Below are positions 23,301 through 36,279 of a stretch of DNA of 64,000 bases, in pieces; position 1 is the first letter of the stretch; each line of letters starts with the position of its first letter. The notes under the pieces were generated by a model. The model ran no database searches. It saw only the letters and a list, made by a program, of their open reading frames with translations, and was not told where the DNA came from. The position numbers and the translations under genes were made by a program. The stretch comes from Formicarius rufipectus (Eukaryota > Chordata > Aves > Passeriformes > Formicariidae), in contig VXAU01000767.1 in NCBI GenBank assembly GCA_013399695.1, positions 24,872 to 88,871 on the forward strand, in the 5' to 3' direction.

Positions 23301-24901
23301 TTCCATACTCACCTGCTCTGGAAAGTGTTGGCCCTTTTTCTCTGGAGGTGTTTCCTCTCAGGGACACATTCTCCAGCTCCTGTTGTCTCTGCGAGACACT
23401 AGCAGACAAAGGGTTAATTTCCTGTCTTAATTCCTGAGCAGTGCAATAATTACCCAGCCCGGAGATCAGCAGATTGCTCTCCCCTTTGGGAAAATACAGG
23501 AAAATCAACAATTAACACTAATTAATCTCCTATTAACGCCAGATAATGAGGATGCCTGGTACAGCCAGAATAGACTGTGACAGCTACTGCTGGCCTGGGC
23601 CATAGGGAGCGGGAGCCTGGAGCCAGAGGGATCTGCCTCTGTGTGATTGCACTGGGTGGGCTGTGCTCCAAAGGCTGCACTGCTGTGAGGTACACAGGAT
23701 CAGCGTGTCAGCTGCACCTACATGGACATGAGGCATGCCAGAGACACACTGTGCAAATACATGTGATGATTTCTGGGGCTCTGTACAACCTCTGGCATGG
23801 GTGCAACATTGCTTAGGACATGGGGACAGGATGTCTCTGCAGCCCTGCACTGAATAGACACAAACCTGCATTCTTGAGACCCCAGTGCAGCCCTCAACAG
23901 AGGCACAGTGTGCCACGGTCTGGCCATTTACAAAACAAGTGTCAGTCCCTGCCCCTGAATGGCTCATGCTCCTGCTACCAAAACATGAGGAAAGGACCCT
24001 GGTGTAAAGCAGAACATTGGTGCTTACGAGCTACTTGCAACATTGAGGCCAATTGAAATGATCATCCCAGCTGTGTGCACTGGTCTCTGTGCCTGAGGAG
24101 AGGTTGTGGGGACCCAGTTGTGCTGAAGGCAGCTGTACTGCAGGTGTTGGGTGATGGCTCAGTCACCCTCTTTCCAGGAGGGATGTTCTGGAGCTTTGCA
24201 CCTGTAGTGAGTTCATTCTCCTGGGTCAGCACAAAGGAAGCATGTGAGTTCCCCAGATTTACCATGTCTGGATTTGAGCAGCATTTTAGGAGATGGCAGT
24301 GAGGCCTGTAGGACCTTGCCCGATGATGGTGTTCACCTGCTCTCTCCCTGGCAGGTGCTGCGGTCCTGCCACACCTGCCCACGCATCATCGAGGCCCTGG
24401 TGAACAGCTACACCCACGTGCACATCTCTGAGGAATGGGTGGAAGCTGTTCCAGTGGAGGTTGTACAGGTGAGGGAACAAATGTCTGCTGCTGACTGAAG
24501 AACACGTGTCCAGGCTCTGGAGGCGGGTGGGGCAGGGGCAGCTGGGGCTGGTGGGGGTGGACGGGCTGGGGCTGGCTGGGACATTGCAGGACACAGGTAT
24601 GGTGCTGTTGGGGACAGGGAGGATTCACAGTATTAAGGCAAATGAGTGTCTGATTCTACCTCAGCTTCAAGGGTGATAAGTTTTATCTGCTTCTGGTTCT
24701 CTCTTCCCTCTGCAGAAATACCCACGTTTCTACCAGTCGCTCTTTTCCCTGGAGCGCAGACCTCGCTCCTTGCAGCACCTGGCTCGCTGCACCCTCAGGA
24801 CCCTCCTGGAGGGCAGGCTGCTCCTGGTCCTGTCCCAGCTGCACCTGCCAAGTGCCCTGCACCAGTTCCTGCTGCTCGGTTTTGAGGACATTCTCTACTA
24901 A
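17381..24901 (+). CDS. ASB10: ASB10, ankyrin repeat and SOCS box protein 10
   Basis: Substrate-receptor subunit of an elongin B/C-Cul5 ubiquitin ligase: ankyrin repeats bind the target, the SOCS box binds elongins and Cul5. Coding exons for the long form: 17381-17681, 21758-22025, 22549-23053, 24355-24468, 24716-24901, giving 457 residues (human about 467). Two adjacent ATGs (17381, 17384) could start it. The N-terminal exon is specific to this isoform. Ankyrin repeats run from about residue 112 to 345, with TPLH, TALHEACAA, PLHLC, TALHVAARHG and HPLHLAC motifs. The SOCS box forms the C-terminus, with BC-box-like SLQHLARCTLR and a Cul5-box-like LPSALHQFLLL, ending DILY. Exon phases agree throughout. 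The nearest alternative, ASB18, fits less well, and synteny with ABCF2, GBX1 and AGAP3 supports ASB10. Confidence 0.93.
18392..18786 (+). mobile_element. Possible solo LTR of an avian endogenous retroviral element
   Basis: The end of this stretch in the first ASB10 intron reads like an avian LTR R/U5 region: AGATTTGTACAACCTTGGTT, a weak GTAAAATA signal, then AACTCCAGTCTCTGCGTTGG and a terminal CA. A 5-bp direct repeat GGAAT lies at 18387-18391 and 18787-18791. Alternatively a TG...CA element starts at 18399. No viral coding sequence is present. The call rests on pattern memory and needs a repeat-library match. Confidence 0.4.
20417..20648 (+). CDS. ASB10: ASB10 alternative first coding exon
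   Basis: This exon encodes an N-terminus with LYWEALLAGD, VFDTSDLEEW and YRFNPRGL, close to the N-terminal exon of the principal human ASB10 isoform. It ends in phase 1 before a GT at 20649 and joins the acceptor at 21758 to give a continuous frame (RLWSLSYEQ). Using it gives a 434-residue protein. ATGs at 20417 and 20426 are both possible starts, and no upstream acceptor is required. The exon at 17381 ends in the same phase, so the two are mutually exclusive first exons with separate promoters. Confidence 0.85.
23405..23560. promoter_or_regulatory. Candidate enhancer in an ASB10 intron
   Basis: Within the intron at 23054-24354, an AT-rich block has dense homeodomain-type cores: TTAATT, CAATAATTAC, CAATTAACACTAATTAATC (around 23508-23526) and ATTAACG. 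Flanking intron sequence is ordinary and GC-neutral. This pattern is common in deeply conserved developmental enhancers. Conservation itself was not tested. Confidence 0.4.
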
Positions 24902-27900
24902 GGGTTGTGGTTCCAGTCCAGTTGTGCTTTTCTGTGGAGATGTTCCACCCCCACTAATGAAGTCAGTGCCTTCCCAGCTAACTCCTTCCCCTCACCCCAC
25001 TCCTGCCAGGCCATGTCAACCTGCGTCCCAGTCAGTCTTGTGCTCTGCCTTGTGCTCTGCCTGTTTGGGAGTATTCTGTTTGTTCATACTAATCAAGACA
25101 GACTCCAGACTAAGAAAAGGAAGATGTGGGGACCAGGGCTATTTTGTGTGAGACAAGGAGCAAGTACACGGCATGGATCACAGGCTTAGTTGTGGGATAC
25201 CAATCTTGTTATGCCAAATCTAAAAACTAATCTTTACTGGGCAGCTCTAGTACCTTGCTCATTTGTTGGGATGCTGTCTTTAGTCAAGTTGTTTACAGTC
25301 TACCTAAAGGTGTTTGGAGTAAACCTGGGTCTTCATACCTACCTGGGTACAATTTTGCCTAGCCTTGAAGACTGTCCTGACAGAGCTCATGTGTGTGACG
25401 TGGGATGTGTACTCTTGGACCTATGCACCTGCTTGTCAGAGAGAAATGTGTGGGGTGTGTGGGGCTGCAGGTCCCAAACAACACCCTCCTGTGGAGGTGC
25501 AATGTCCGGGCTACCTGGCTCAGCAGCTTAGGGCAGGACAGCAGTTCTTCTGCAGCACTGAGGACCCCACGGCAGGGTGAGGACGAGCATTATTTGAGAA
25601 TGCTGGTCCCCTGGGCATAGAGCAGCCACTCCCAGCCAGCACCCAATGAGAACTGCATGGGGCCATGGGCTGCTGCCTGGCTTACACCACACTCCAGACA
25701 AGGCAAAGGGAAACGTTTGATCCTGTAACTTAAAGACACAGTTGTAAAGAAAACAAAGCACCAGTTACCCTTTAAAGATCTGCTGTAAGCAAACTCCATT
25801 CCTGTTTCTGGCTCAAGGAGTACTTGAGCTGGTATGGCTGGCACAGGTATGCAGGACAGCACTGTGGGTCCCTCCTCTTGCAGCACTGGTCCTGCAAGGC
25901 CTCTGTTTATGGCTAGGATACTGGAACATGCAGCTCTGAAGGTGAAGGGTTTGACAGACCCAATGCAGCTGTCTGTTCCTGCCTCTGTAGGGACAAAGAG
26001 TGTAGCTCTGTGCTCCCAGTTATTGTCACCTTACACAGCCAGACCCTGCGGCTGAGGGGGTGAGCCCAAAATCACTCCATGAGGCTCATCATGCTATTCC
26101 TGATGCACCAGCATCAGAGAAGCACCACAGCAAGAATGTTAACAGGGTACAAGAAGGATGTGTTTACATGGTACAGGTGCAGAAAAGGTGTTGAAAAAGC
26201 AGTTGTGGCTACCTGTGTGGATACTACTGCAGTATAGAGACAGTAAACCTTAAAAAGTTTTATCAATGTGCTTTATGGCATCCAGGGGCAGAGAGGTGAC
26301 TTATCGGCTCCAGGTGACAAACCATAACTAACTGCAAAACAGGGATGAAGTGAGCAGGGGAGCCAAAGATTTTAAAATTCTGTAATAATGGCCCACCCTC
26401 TCACCACAGACCAGTAGTGCATTTCCCTCAAACCAGTGCAGGAACCCGGCCTGAAATCACCTCCTTCCTGCTGGCTGAGCTGGTTTGCCTGCTCAGGTGA
26501 CCTGTTTATAGGATCAGGTTCAGTGGTCCCAAAGTTTAGTCACCACTTTAGAGAGTTCATTTTTAGCCAAATGATGTCTGTGGCTGGACGAGGTGCAGAA
26601 ACAGGAAGATCTGTCCCTTTTGGTGGCAGCAGAGTCTGCAATTGCCTTAGCCTGACCCAGTGTTCTGGTCTGAAGGCAGCCTGCAGAGCAGCTCACATGG
26701 ACAGGTGTACTGTCCTTCTCTGCAGCGCAGTCCCTATGCCTGTAGTAACCTGTGGTCAGCAAAGCATACTCAGCCACTGAAATAATACCACCTTAAAGAG
26801 AGGGAAAGGTTGAATTTAATGGTTTGCTTTATTCTGTAGTTGTTACTTGCAGCTGCCAGGCTTACAGCCATTCCTTGGGTCTTGCTGGTTGCCTTTGCCT
26901 GTTCTGAGGCTGTTCTGCACTGGGTGATGAGGACAGCTCCAGTGGGAAGAGGAGAACCCACAGGGTTTGGTTTCTGCAAATGCAGGTGCAAAGGGAGCTC
27001 TTGCACAGCTGGGCTGGTCAGCTCCTGGCACATGCCAGTCCTCCTTGGATGAAGGTGTCGTGGCCCAGACAGACACCTGGTGCAACGAAGGGCCTGGGTG
27101 AGGCTGCAGGTGCATTTCCAGGGCTCTCCTCAAAGCCACCAGATTTGCAGGTGGGATATTCCAATGTGCATAGGAGGGCCAAGGTCAGGTGGGTGGCTGA
27201 GAGGGACAGGCCAACCCTGGGCATAAATCTTCATAGACTGAATTTTGCCTGTGTTTCCACTGAAACTGAAAGGGCACGAGTTCATTGTGTGTAAGGATAC
27301 TGCCAGATAGCATGATAGGAATGTGAGACTGGTAGGTACAGGGGAGAAGTTTTTACAGAGGGACTAAGGCAACTGGATGTGAGCGGGGAAACAATTCCAA
27401 CCAACCCACCAGAAAAGCTCTAGCACTTTTTCCAAGATGAAGCAAGCAGAAAGATTCAAACTAAGAATAGACTGAGAGTAAATGCTCTGAGTTTGACTTG
27501 GGTATGCTAATTGATTAGCAATTGATTTTCAAAAACACTTACAAGAACAGACTTGAAAAGGTTTAATGTTCCAGAGCACATTCAAGCAATTTAACAAGCT
27601 CAAGCTCTGCTATTTTCTCAGGTTTCTCAAAAGGAAATCCCTAATGTAGCATTGGATGTACTTGCTGGGACGGTTTTGCCAGGGAAATGTACCCATCCTG
27701 AGTGGGAGGGGTGTGGCCTCCACTGAGGACAGTGAGCATGTGGCATTGTTAGCACAGGGGCATGTGGCTCTGACGTGTTTTCACCAGCTGCTGCAGGCAC
27801 AGGCAGCTGCTGGGTTTGCTGGGAAGGTGTCTTAGGCACAGGCTGCTGTTCCTGCTTCAGCATCCACCTGGGTTTGTTGTGGCAAGAGGCACCCTCGGGA

Positions 27901-29279
27901 TCACTGGAGAGGTGAGATTCCATTGCTGAATGCCATCTAAGTGATATGTTCAGGGGAAAAAGATCGTCCCAATTCCAGACAGAAGTTTTCATCTCAGCTG
28001 CAGCCCCTGGATCCTGCTCTGATCCTCCATATGCAGCCAAAGCACTGCCCATCCCTGGTATCCCCTTCTGACAGAGCAACAGCGTCAGCACCTCTGTGCA
28101 GCTTCCCAGCCTTGGGCACCTGCCTGACTCTTACTTGATTTTTCCTGTTCCTCAGTAAAGAGCAGGACAGACCATAATAGGGGGGGACTAGTAAACCATA
28201 ATGGTATTTACAGAAGGGTAATGGACAAAACAAGTAGAGAAAAGCTCTTCCCCGGCATGCATATCCCCACCCTGCACTTGTAATCTGCATTGTAGGAACT
28301 TTTGAGTCAAAAAGGCATCTTTGTATTTATTGGTCATGGAGAGATTTTTTTTTTCTGCCATAAACTTGAACACTCACTTTTTGGATCTGTGTATATTTGA
28401 ACACTCTGATGCACTTGTGGCAAGGAGCAATGAATTGCACAGTGCATTGATCACCTACTTTCATTTCTTTCTGCTGTTACCATCATGTTTCATTTGATAC
28501 CCCCTAACTCTTGTTTTCTAAGTATATATGGGCAACTAATGCCTGTTCCTCTTCATCATATTATTCAAAACTATACAGATCCCTGCTCTTTCTCTGCTTA
28601 CTCAGGCTGGAATTCTGTTCAGCTGTGCTGTTCCTGTATGGGAGCTGTCACCCAGCCCGTACTACACACATTAGTTTTCTCTGGGCCTTTACTGTTCCTG
28701 GTGCATCCTTTGGCAATGGAGGGAGGACAGCTGTGCACAGCACTCAAAATGCAGTTGTGCTGTGATTGTCTAAGGGTTGTTCTGCTGTGAATGTGAGATC
28801 CACACAAATGCTCAGGAGCTTTGGATTCATATTTGACATCACTTCACCATTTGCATAACCCAGGAGGAGGCCTGGACAGCAATGCTCTGCATTAAGTGTG
28901 GAATGTGCTCAGGTGGCAGATGTCACAACCTCTAACGTTTTTTGGACTCATTGCTATCCAGGATGCTGTCCTTGATTTAAAGTGAAGCCCCATTCTTACT
29001 TCCTGTATGTTGCACCTTACATTTGGATACAACAAACCAGGCTGTTCTTGTACCTGGTGTTTCCAGCAACCAAGATCAGGTTGTCTTGAGCAAGTGCCAC
29101 CTATTACTTCTACCATCCAAACAATTAATTTTTATTCACTCCAATAATTTTATCAACAAATCTTTTTTATTTCTCACTGATTGCCAACAACATATAACAT
29201 TGATATGTTAAGTGAACAGAGCTAGAAATATACCTTTCAAATGGCTGTTTAGGATAGATCTTCTCAATCACCTAGTTCT

Positions 29280-29600
29280 TTTGGATCTGTCCATGCTGGC
29301 ACATTCACTGCACCATACAGCTAATTTTTCATATTAGAATGTCCTGCAGAACTAAGTTAAATGACTTACAGGAGTCAAAGCATGCCCAATCTCTTTCATT
29401 AACTCTATCAGACCTGTAGACTTACAAAAAAGTTACATACAATCATCCTAAAGTACATTTTTCAAATTGCATTAAATTGGGTTCTAGCTTTTGTTAGTTT
29501 ATGCAGGACATCCTTTGGCTGCTTGTCTGTGATTGTTTGGAATCTGTGTTGAACTAACTGCTCTGTAGTTTCTTGGATATCCATGTGAACACATCTAAAT
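29280..29600 (-). mobile_element. Ancient CR1/L3-type LINE reverse-transcriptase fragment
   Basis: Read on the minus strand, a degraded NYRAVS motif (around 29550-29575) matches the NYRPVSLTS motif of CR1-clade reverse transcriptases. About 70 codons later comes CFDSCKSFNLVLQDIL (around 29335-29390), matching the YLDFSKAFDTVPHDIL motif. Order and spacing are right, but stops and frame breaks make it a fossil. Related sequence may extend lower, towards 28960. Confidence 0.6.
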
Positions 29601-31667
29601 ACTGACAAGACACTGAATTTTTCCCCCCAGTAATCTCAAGTTCCCCAGTGTGCCATGATTTGTTATAAAGAAAAAAAAATGGTTCAGTGAACTCATTAGC
29701 CAATTAAATACTCTTGGATGTAAGCTCTTCTGCACATTATAAAAATTGTTACTTACACAGTTTAGCATCCTCTTTAATTATTGATGGAATAGAAAGTATT
29801 TCATTACCACTGTTAAGTATGAATATTACACATTGTTTTTTTAAATGCAGAGCAGAAATATTTACTGAGTTCTTGGTTTTCGTTATGCAGAATTCATGTA
29901 ACACACTGTCACCCAGGGCAGGGGCACAGCTCCTGCAGGTCTCTGTGTTCTCTGCTGCTGGAGCACCCTGCTTTGGGAGCAAGGTGTCAGGAAGTTTGAG
30001 AGGCTGGAGAGGTTCAGAGGAGCTCCGTGGGTGGGCAGTGGGCTGCAGTGAGTCCTGGCAGTAGGAGCTGCAGAGGGGTTGTGGCTGAACACGCTATGGT
30101 GGCTCTTCAGAGTGATGTGTGCAAGTTTGGGCTCCCATTCTCCAGTCCCAGGTTCATAGGGTGGGAGGGGGTCAGATCCCCCTCCCTTGGAGCACTGAGG
30201 GACTCTCCATCACCTCCTGACACCTGCTGCTGGACCCTGCTGTGCCTTGCCAAACCTCCCCGCAGCATCCATTCAGCACTGCCAAGGCCTTCTGAGTGGC
30301 ATTTGGAGGTAAAATTTGATCCAGTGGCTGGAAATTGGAGCTGGGCAAACACAGAAATTAGAATTAGAAATGAAACACATTTTTAATAGCAAGTGCAATT
30401 AATCTTCTAGTTAATTGCATCTTAGAACAGCTTGTCATGGTGAATGCAGATTTCTCATCTCTAGTGTTTTTTTTTTTAAATTACTGGAGGATCTGCCCTA
30501 GACCAGACCAGGGTACATCCCGCATGGTGCTCAGCCCAGTCCCAAAGAGATCAGGGTGATTAATTACAGATCTATGAACTATAGTCTTGTCACTCCTCTG
30601 CACCTCACTGCCACAGGCCCCTGTCACCACTGGGACTGTGTATAGCCCCAGGATAATGAGCTCCAGTTTCCCTTCCCAGTGCTGCTCACTCCATTGACAT
30701 CTCACTGACAGTCCTGACTTCCCCATAGTTTCCTTCATTTTGGCTCCATTGGTTTGTACTGGTTCTGTCAGCTTCTATGCTCTGAATCTGCTGCCTTTAC
30801 TGGTTTCTGAGAAATACGTTCTGGAATAAATGGTGATGCTGCTTTTATAATATTACTTAAATACTTGGTCTTACTCCATTTCTCTCAAAAGCTTTAGCTT
30901 TGAGATCTCAGCTGTTTGGCAGGGCTGATGGTGTTTCACCCTGTGGGGTGGGCAGTGGTCAGGGATTCCAAAGGAACTCAGGGCTGGATGTGACTCTCAA
31001 GCCACATCCTCTCCCCAGCACAGGAGTCCCTCAGGGGCTGCCCCATGACCCTGGCTGTGATCCCCTCTGAGGAAGCACTAACAAGTCCTGACTCAGGGCA
31101 GTGGGAACCTCAGTGTTCACTCCAGGCTGTGACCCCCTGACAGCGACAGGGGGTTGCTGGGGTCAGCAACATCCCCTGATCAGCCCTGAGCAGGGCTCTG
31201 CTGGGCTCACAGTGGAGGCTTGCTTGGCCCAACAGCAGCTCTCCCAGTGCCAAGGGCTTCTGGTCCTTCTTCCTTAAGAGCATGTCTCCAAATGCTTCCT
31301 GCACTTCTGTTTCTCTCTGAAGGTGCTGCAGCAGATGCTGATGCTCCTGAGGTACCATGCTCCAGTGGTAAGCATGGGAACATGTTCTGTGGGTGAACCC
31401 TGGGGGAGCAGACCCCTTCTGCACACAGGTGCTCCCCGGGTTGTCAGCCCCTGCCACCCACAACTGCCTGCGAGTGATTCAGATTACCTAAAGAATTACC
31501 TGCAAAGGTATCAGCAAAAGCAGTTTTGATATAACTTTGCAGTGGGAGCAGAGGACATAAAAATGGTCAGAAGACAAGGAAATGGCCAACAAAAAGTGCC
31601 TCAAAGACCTGGAGCTGAAAAAACCTGAGTGGTGACAAAATAACAATATCTAAACATGGAAAAACTA

Positions 31668-31830
31668 CCTGGGCACCTTTCTTATGAGGAAAAGCTGAGG
31701 GAGCTGGAACTCTTCATCCTGGAGAAGAGAGGCTCCAAGGAATCTCATCAATGTGGATAAAAACAGGAAGGGAGGGCACAAAGGCAATGGATCTGGGTTG
31801 TTTCCAGTGGTGCCCCTGACTGGACCATGT
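31668..31830 (+). mobile_element. CR1 LINE fragment, 3' part of ORF2
   Basis: Sense CR1 sequence: TATGAGGAAAAGCTGAGGGA, then CTGGAGAAGAGAGGCTC, ATCTCATCAATGTGG and CCAGTGGTGCCCCTGACTGG. The copy is truncated at both ends, and the usual CR1 3' terminus is missing. Confidence 0.85.
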
Positions 31831-33391
31831 CCCCCACTGAAGAAAGTGTTATTTATGTGCCAGCCTGTATTGTGGATGATGTTGCATGACCCATTTTGTT
31901 CTGGATCCTGCATCCTACACCCTGAAAATATCACCTTTGCTTATAGTCTCTTTAGTTCTGTCAGAGCTATGAGACGTGCCCATATAGTAATCTGCAGATG
32001 ATGGATGTCTTCTGAACAAAAGCATCCAGAGCGCCCTGCTCACATAACTGCTGGGGCAGAGCAGTGGACCTGGAGAGAGCTGTTTCCAGGCTAAATGTGC
32101 AAGAGGCACCAACCTTGTGCCTTAGCAGCCCCATAAATTAGCTAAAGAGTTTGGCCAATATAGCTTTTCCAGGGCAGGATTCAAACCCAGGTCTGAGGGA
32201 GGGCTTAGTTCTCCTAAGCAAAATAATCCTTAAAGAGATGTGTCAAAGGATCCTACCTTGTCCAGGACTGTAGAAACAAAAATCTCTCCTCAGAGATCTT
32301 GTCAACAGAAAACCCATGCACCTAGGACTACTCTTGCTAATGAAGACTGTGGGTTCTTACTGCTCCAGTAAGGTCTGCCAGATCTGCTTCTGAAATATGT
32401 TCCCCAGGTGTGAGCACGAGTATCCTCAGCCACTGCAGATGGCTGTGACAAGTTATGCTGTCAGAAGCTGAAGACAGAAGCACATGGGGCAGCTCTGCAG
32501 TCAAGGAAAGCCTGTGGGACCATGTTTGCAAAGGCCAGCTGGGACGTCCTGGGTGCTTCTTGCACATGAGCTCTTGTGCACTCCAGGCTGTGTGTGGTTG
32601 GAGTCTGATGGACCATGTCATGGGCACACCCAATAACAGAATCTGTGCCTGGCAGAAGCCCAGCTTCAGTCAAACAGCATCATGACCACAGCCAGAGTAA
32701 TCTTTAGATTTCCTAAACTTTGAGTAAATAATTTTGCAATGTTACCCTTGCTTTTAATAAGTTAACAGCTATATTGCAGGAATGCCTAGAGGCTGTGACT
32801 AGATTTAGTCCTGTTGTGCTAGATTCTGTGCAGAGATTGTAAGTGGAGCAGGTAGAGGCATAAAGTTAAGGCTGCATAGCAGTTTCCATTAGGAAGACCT
32901 GCTTTCATTTGCCAGTCATTACACCTTAACTGTTGTAGTTGTGGTTGCCATGCTCTGTGCCTGTCTCAGAATTTTTTCTATTATAGGTACAGCAAAAATT
33001 AATTGGCCCCTACCTGGTGAACAGCCAGTGCACTAGGAATGCTCTCTAGACTTCCCACCTTGGAGAGGAGATGGCCCAGATGGTTCTTTTTCTGCCCGGT
33101 AGCCCAGGATCAACTTTTCCTAAATTACCTGAGGATCCCCCTTTACATGTTCCAAGCAAGGACATTTTTAGAGGCTGATGGTTTTCTCCTAGAAAGCCTC
33201 TGGCTATGATGAGCATCTCGAAGTCAGGGCAGATCCTCTGTGCTGGCCAGACAGGTCATTCATGATCTTCAGCGCAGACACTGTGTCCCAAGTGACAAGT
33301 GCTGAGCAGAACACTTTCCAATCTTGCCTACTGACCCCAGAAAAACAGACAAAATGGACTTGTATATGATCATGTGTCTGCAGCAAGGAAC

Positions 33392-33422
33392 GGAGAAGAG
33401 GAGAAGGAGGAGGAGGAGGAAG
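33392..33422 (+). repeat. Purine-rich GGA/GAA run
   Basis: A short uninterrupted purine stretch built of GGA and GAA triplets, a simple repeat in intergenic DNA. Confidence 0.6.
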
Positions 33423-36279
33423 TTTCAACAGTTCTAATGCAGAAACCAGAAAAGAGGGGTGGGAAGCAAAGGCAGACTGAGGACAGAGGGTCAGCTCACA
33501 CACTGGCATGATGGAGGAGATGGACCAGGCTAGCCTGTGATTGCTGAAGGTGCTTCTTGCAGAGGCTGGACTTGAATTTGGGGCTTAGCCTGGTGAGACT
33601 TAAAACCACACACTGAGGCTGAAAAACACAAACTATGACCTAGTGACCCCAAAACAGAGAGAGCAGGTGTGCTCCTCAGACTCTTTCTTATCTCAATGTC
33701 TGATAATGTGCCCAGTGAGGTCCTGAGAGGTCTCTGTCAACAGCTGAGAGTGCCATGAGACCAGGGGCTTTACAAATTGGACACACAATTTCTATTTCTG
33801 CTGTACCTGGCATGTTGGACAGTGTATATTCAGACATATTAAGGGAATGCAGCGGCTCCTTGCAAGGGAGGGATGGAGACTGATAAACCAGAATTGGGGA
33901 GCTTCCTGCAGAAAAAGTATATGGAGAGGGAGAGATGCCCAGGGAACAAATTAAGCAGTGGAGGTCTGAGCCTCAAGTGGAAGCCATGGAAACTGCATTT
34001 CACTACAGAGCAATAAGCTGTGAAAGATTAGGCATTGACTACAGAAACTGGGAAAACCCATGAAGATCCAAGGGGTAATAGAGTTGTCATGTGCAACCTG
34101 GACCCTCACTTGGAGTTGGCTCACTCTGCGAGAAGGGTGGGTGTGAGAATTCTGTCTCATTCCATGTACACACTGGAGTACAGCAGCACAAATTTTGCCT
34201 TACTTTTCTTGCAACCTTTTTTTTTTTTTTTCCCCTGCAGTTCTTCAACCTTTCCTTCTTTGAATCTTTGCTTTATGATTTGGCACATGAGTTCCTACCC
34301 TTCTTTACTACGAAGTCTCATTAGATAAAGTAAACCAGAGTGGAGTAACTTGTTGGGCTCTGAGTACATTCCCTCCTCATGAGGGTTCAGCCCTCTGGGA
34401 TCAGGGCCAACCCAGACGATGCAGTTGTCTGTCATCAGATCTGCTCTGCTCACCTTCCTCAGGTCCTGTGGGACTGCACCCTGGCCAGTGAAGCCTCTGC
34501 CTTGCTCCAGCCCTTGCTGCCTGACTTCCCACCCCTCTGAAAGCAGCCTTTCCTGCTGCTCCCAGCATCGAACAGAGATTCAATGTTTGAAGGGAGATGA
34601 GGGCTGCAGGTAATGCAAGTGTTTGATCAGGTAAGCAGAAGCTTAATCTTGGAGCCAAAAGTAGGGATGTGTATAGGTCAGTATGGAGCTTCTCCTATTG
34701 GCTTCAGGCAGGACCTGCTGCTGTGGGCAGAGGCCACCATCCTCTCTCATGGGAGACACAGTTCACCCCCAGCTCATTCAGTTTCCCAGCAAGGTCACAG
34801 AACAGAGCAGTTTCCTGTCGCTCTGAAATATCTTGCTAACCTATCTGAGGGTGTGAGGTGTGGGTTGAAGGTTACATAGAAAATGTTCATTGAACAAGTG
34901 ATCAAATTGCAGTTGCTCAGGAGTTAGGAAGCTGCTTGCATGGCCTGGATTTGGGCCCCTTAAGGTGCAGTCTTGAGATCCAGAAACACATGGCTATTCT
35001 TTCCCTTTCTCCATGGTCTAAAGATAGCAGGGAATGGACTGAATCTGTGTGCATGAAGATGACTCCAACCCAAAGGTCCCTTTCCCACAGACATCTGGTG
35101 GATGAGACAGGAGAGCTGGGCCAAGAACAGACAGAATATGGATGCTGACCTGCAGACCTAGAGCATGTCCCTCATGTCACACCTTACTTCTGTGGTGGGA
35201 TTTATCCAAATCCTTTCACTGCCAGCCTCCTTCTCAGCCCAGAATCTGGGCCCTCACCACAGACTCGGGGAGCACTGGTTGATGACCTGCAAACACGAGC
35301 ATCTCTCTCTCCCCCCATGATCCAAGGGTGGGCGGTGTCTGCATAAGTGGTGACAAGGATACCATACCCCTTGCTGGACCTCAGTTTTAGGATCCAGTAT
35401 TTAAATTCAAATGATTATTCCACCGTTGACTTTTCCACACCTGTTTCATTGTCTGGGAGCAGGAAAGTTCTCCCTGCAGAGGGATATTTCCTTAGGACTG
35501 TAAGGATGTGCCACAGAGAAAGGCATGAAACACATGAAAGAAAAAAGAGGCTCTGTGATGCCAGTAGCTGGACCCTGTGACATCAGACTGTGCCTGTTCA
35601 GTGGAGGAAGGATGGGTACCTGATGGACCCACTTTGCCTCACTTGCATGCTCCACACAGGATCCAAGTGTCAGGTCCACAGCTGGGCTGTCATGTCCCAC
35701 AAAAAACATACACTTCAAGGCTGCAGCAAAGTGGTGTTCCAGACCTCCTCAGAGACAGAGCAGAAGGTGATGGTTCAGAAATCCATGTGTTCACACAGGT
35801 ATCAATGCCACTAGGGAGCCAGGGTAGCTATGCAGCCAGAAGTACTGCATCCCTGGTTAAAGGGGGAGCACAGGCAGGAAATCACAGGGAGCCTGAGAAG
35901 AGGAATACTCCCTAGGTGAGAGCTGGAGGTCTGGTGTGTCACCGTGCTACTGAAAATACAGTGAGTGAGACACGACTTCAGCTCTGGTATTTCTCAGCTT
36001 CCAAGCACTTTATGTTGGCAATCCCGATGCTCTTCTGAAGCAGGGCTTTAGTTTGCCTGATGCTCAACATACTGCAGGCCCAGTGAGCAGCTCCCTATAG
36101 ACAGGAGCACAACCCAGACGCTGAGCTGGGGGGAGAAGTCCTCTGTTTTATCGTGAAGACTCCCCACAAGGGGCAGGCGATGCTCCCCGAACGCATAGAG
36201 CACAGCGGAGCCGCGGAGCTCTCACCGCAGCTCAAGCTTTCGGCTCCCAAGGGTCTCACTTGCTCTTCAGACGCATCAA

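Larger units (their letters stand above)
24902..36279. other. ASB10-GBX1 intergenic region
   Basis: About 11 kb without recognisable exons. It contains an ancient LINE reverse-transcriptase remnant (29280-29600), a CR1 piece (31668-31830), a purine-rich run near 33392-33422 and a poly-T run near 34217. No clear ASB10 polyA signal close to the stop was seen. Two small homeodomain-site clusters occur near 27506-27527 and 30335-30440. The rest shows nothing I can name. Confidence 0.5.

Noticed and set aside
32175..32200. tRNA B-box-like GGTTTGAATCC on the minus strand
   Set aside because: One mismatch to the B box, and no A box or cloverleaf could be drawn around it.
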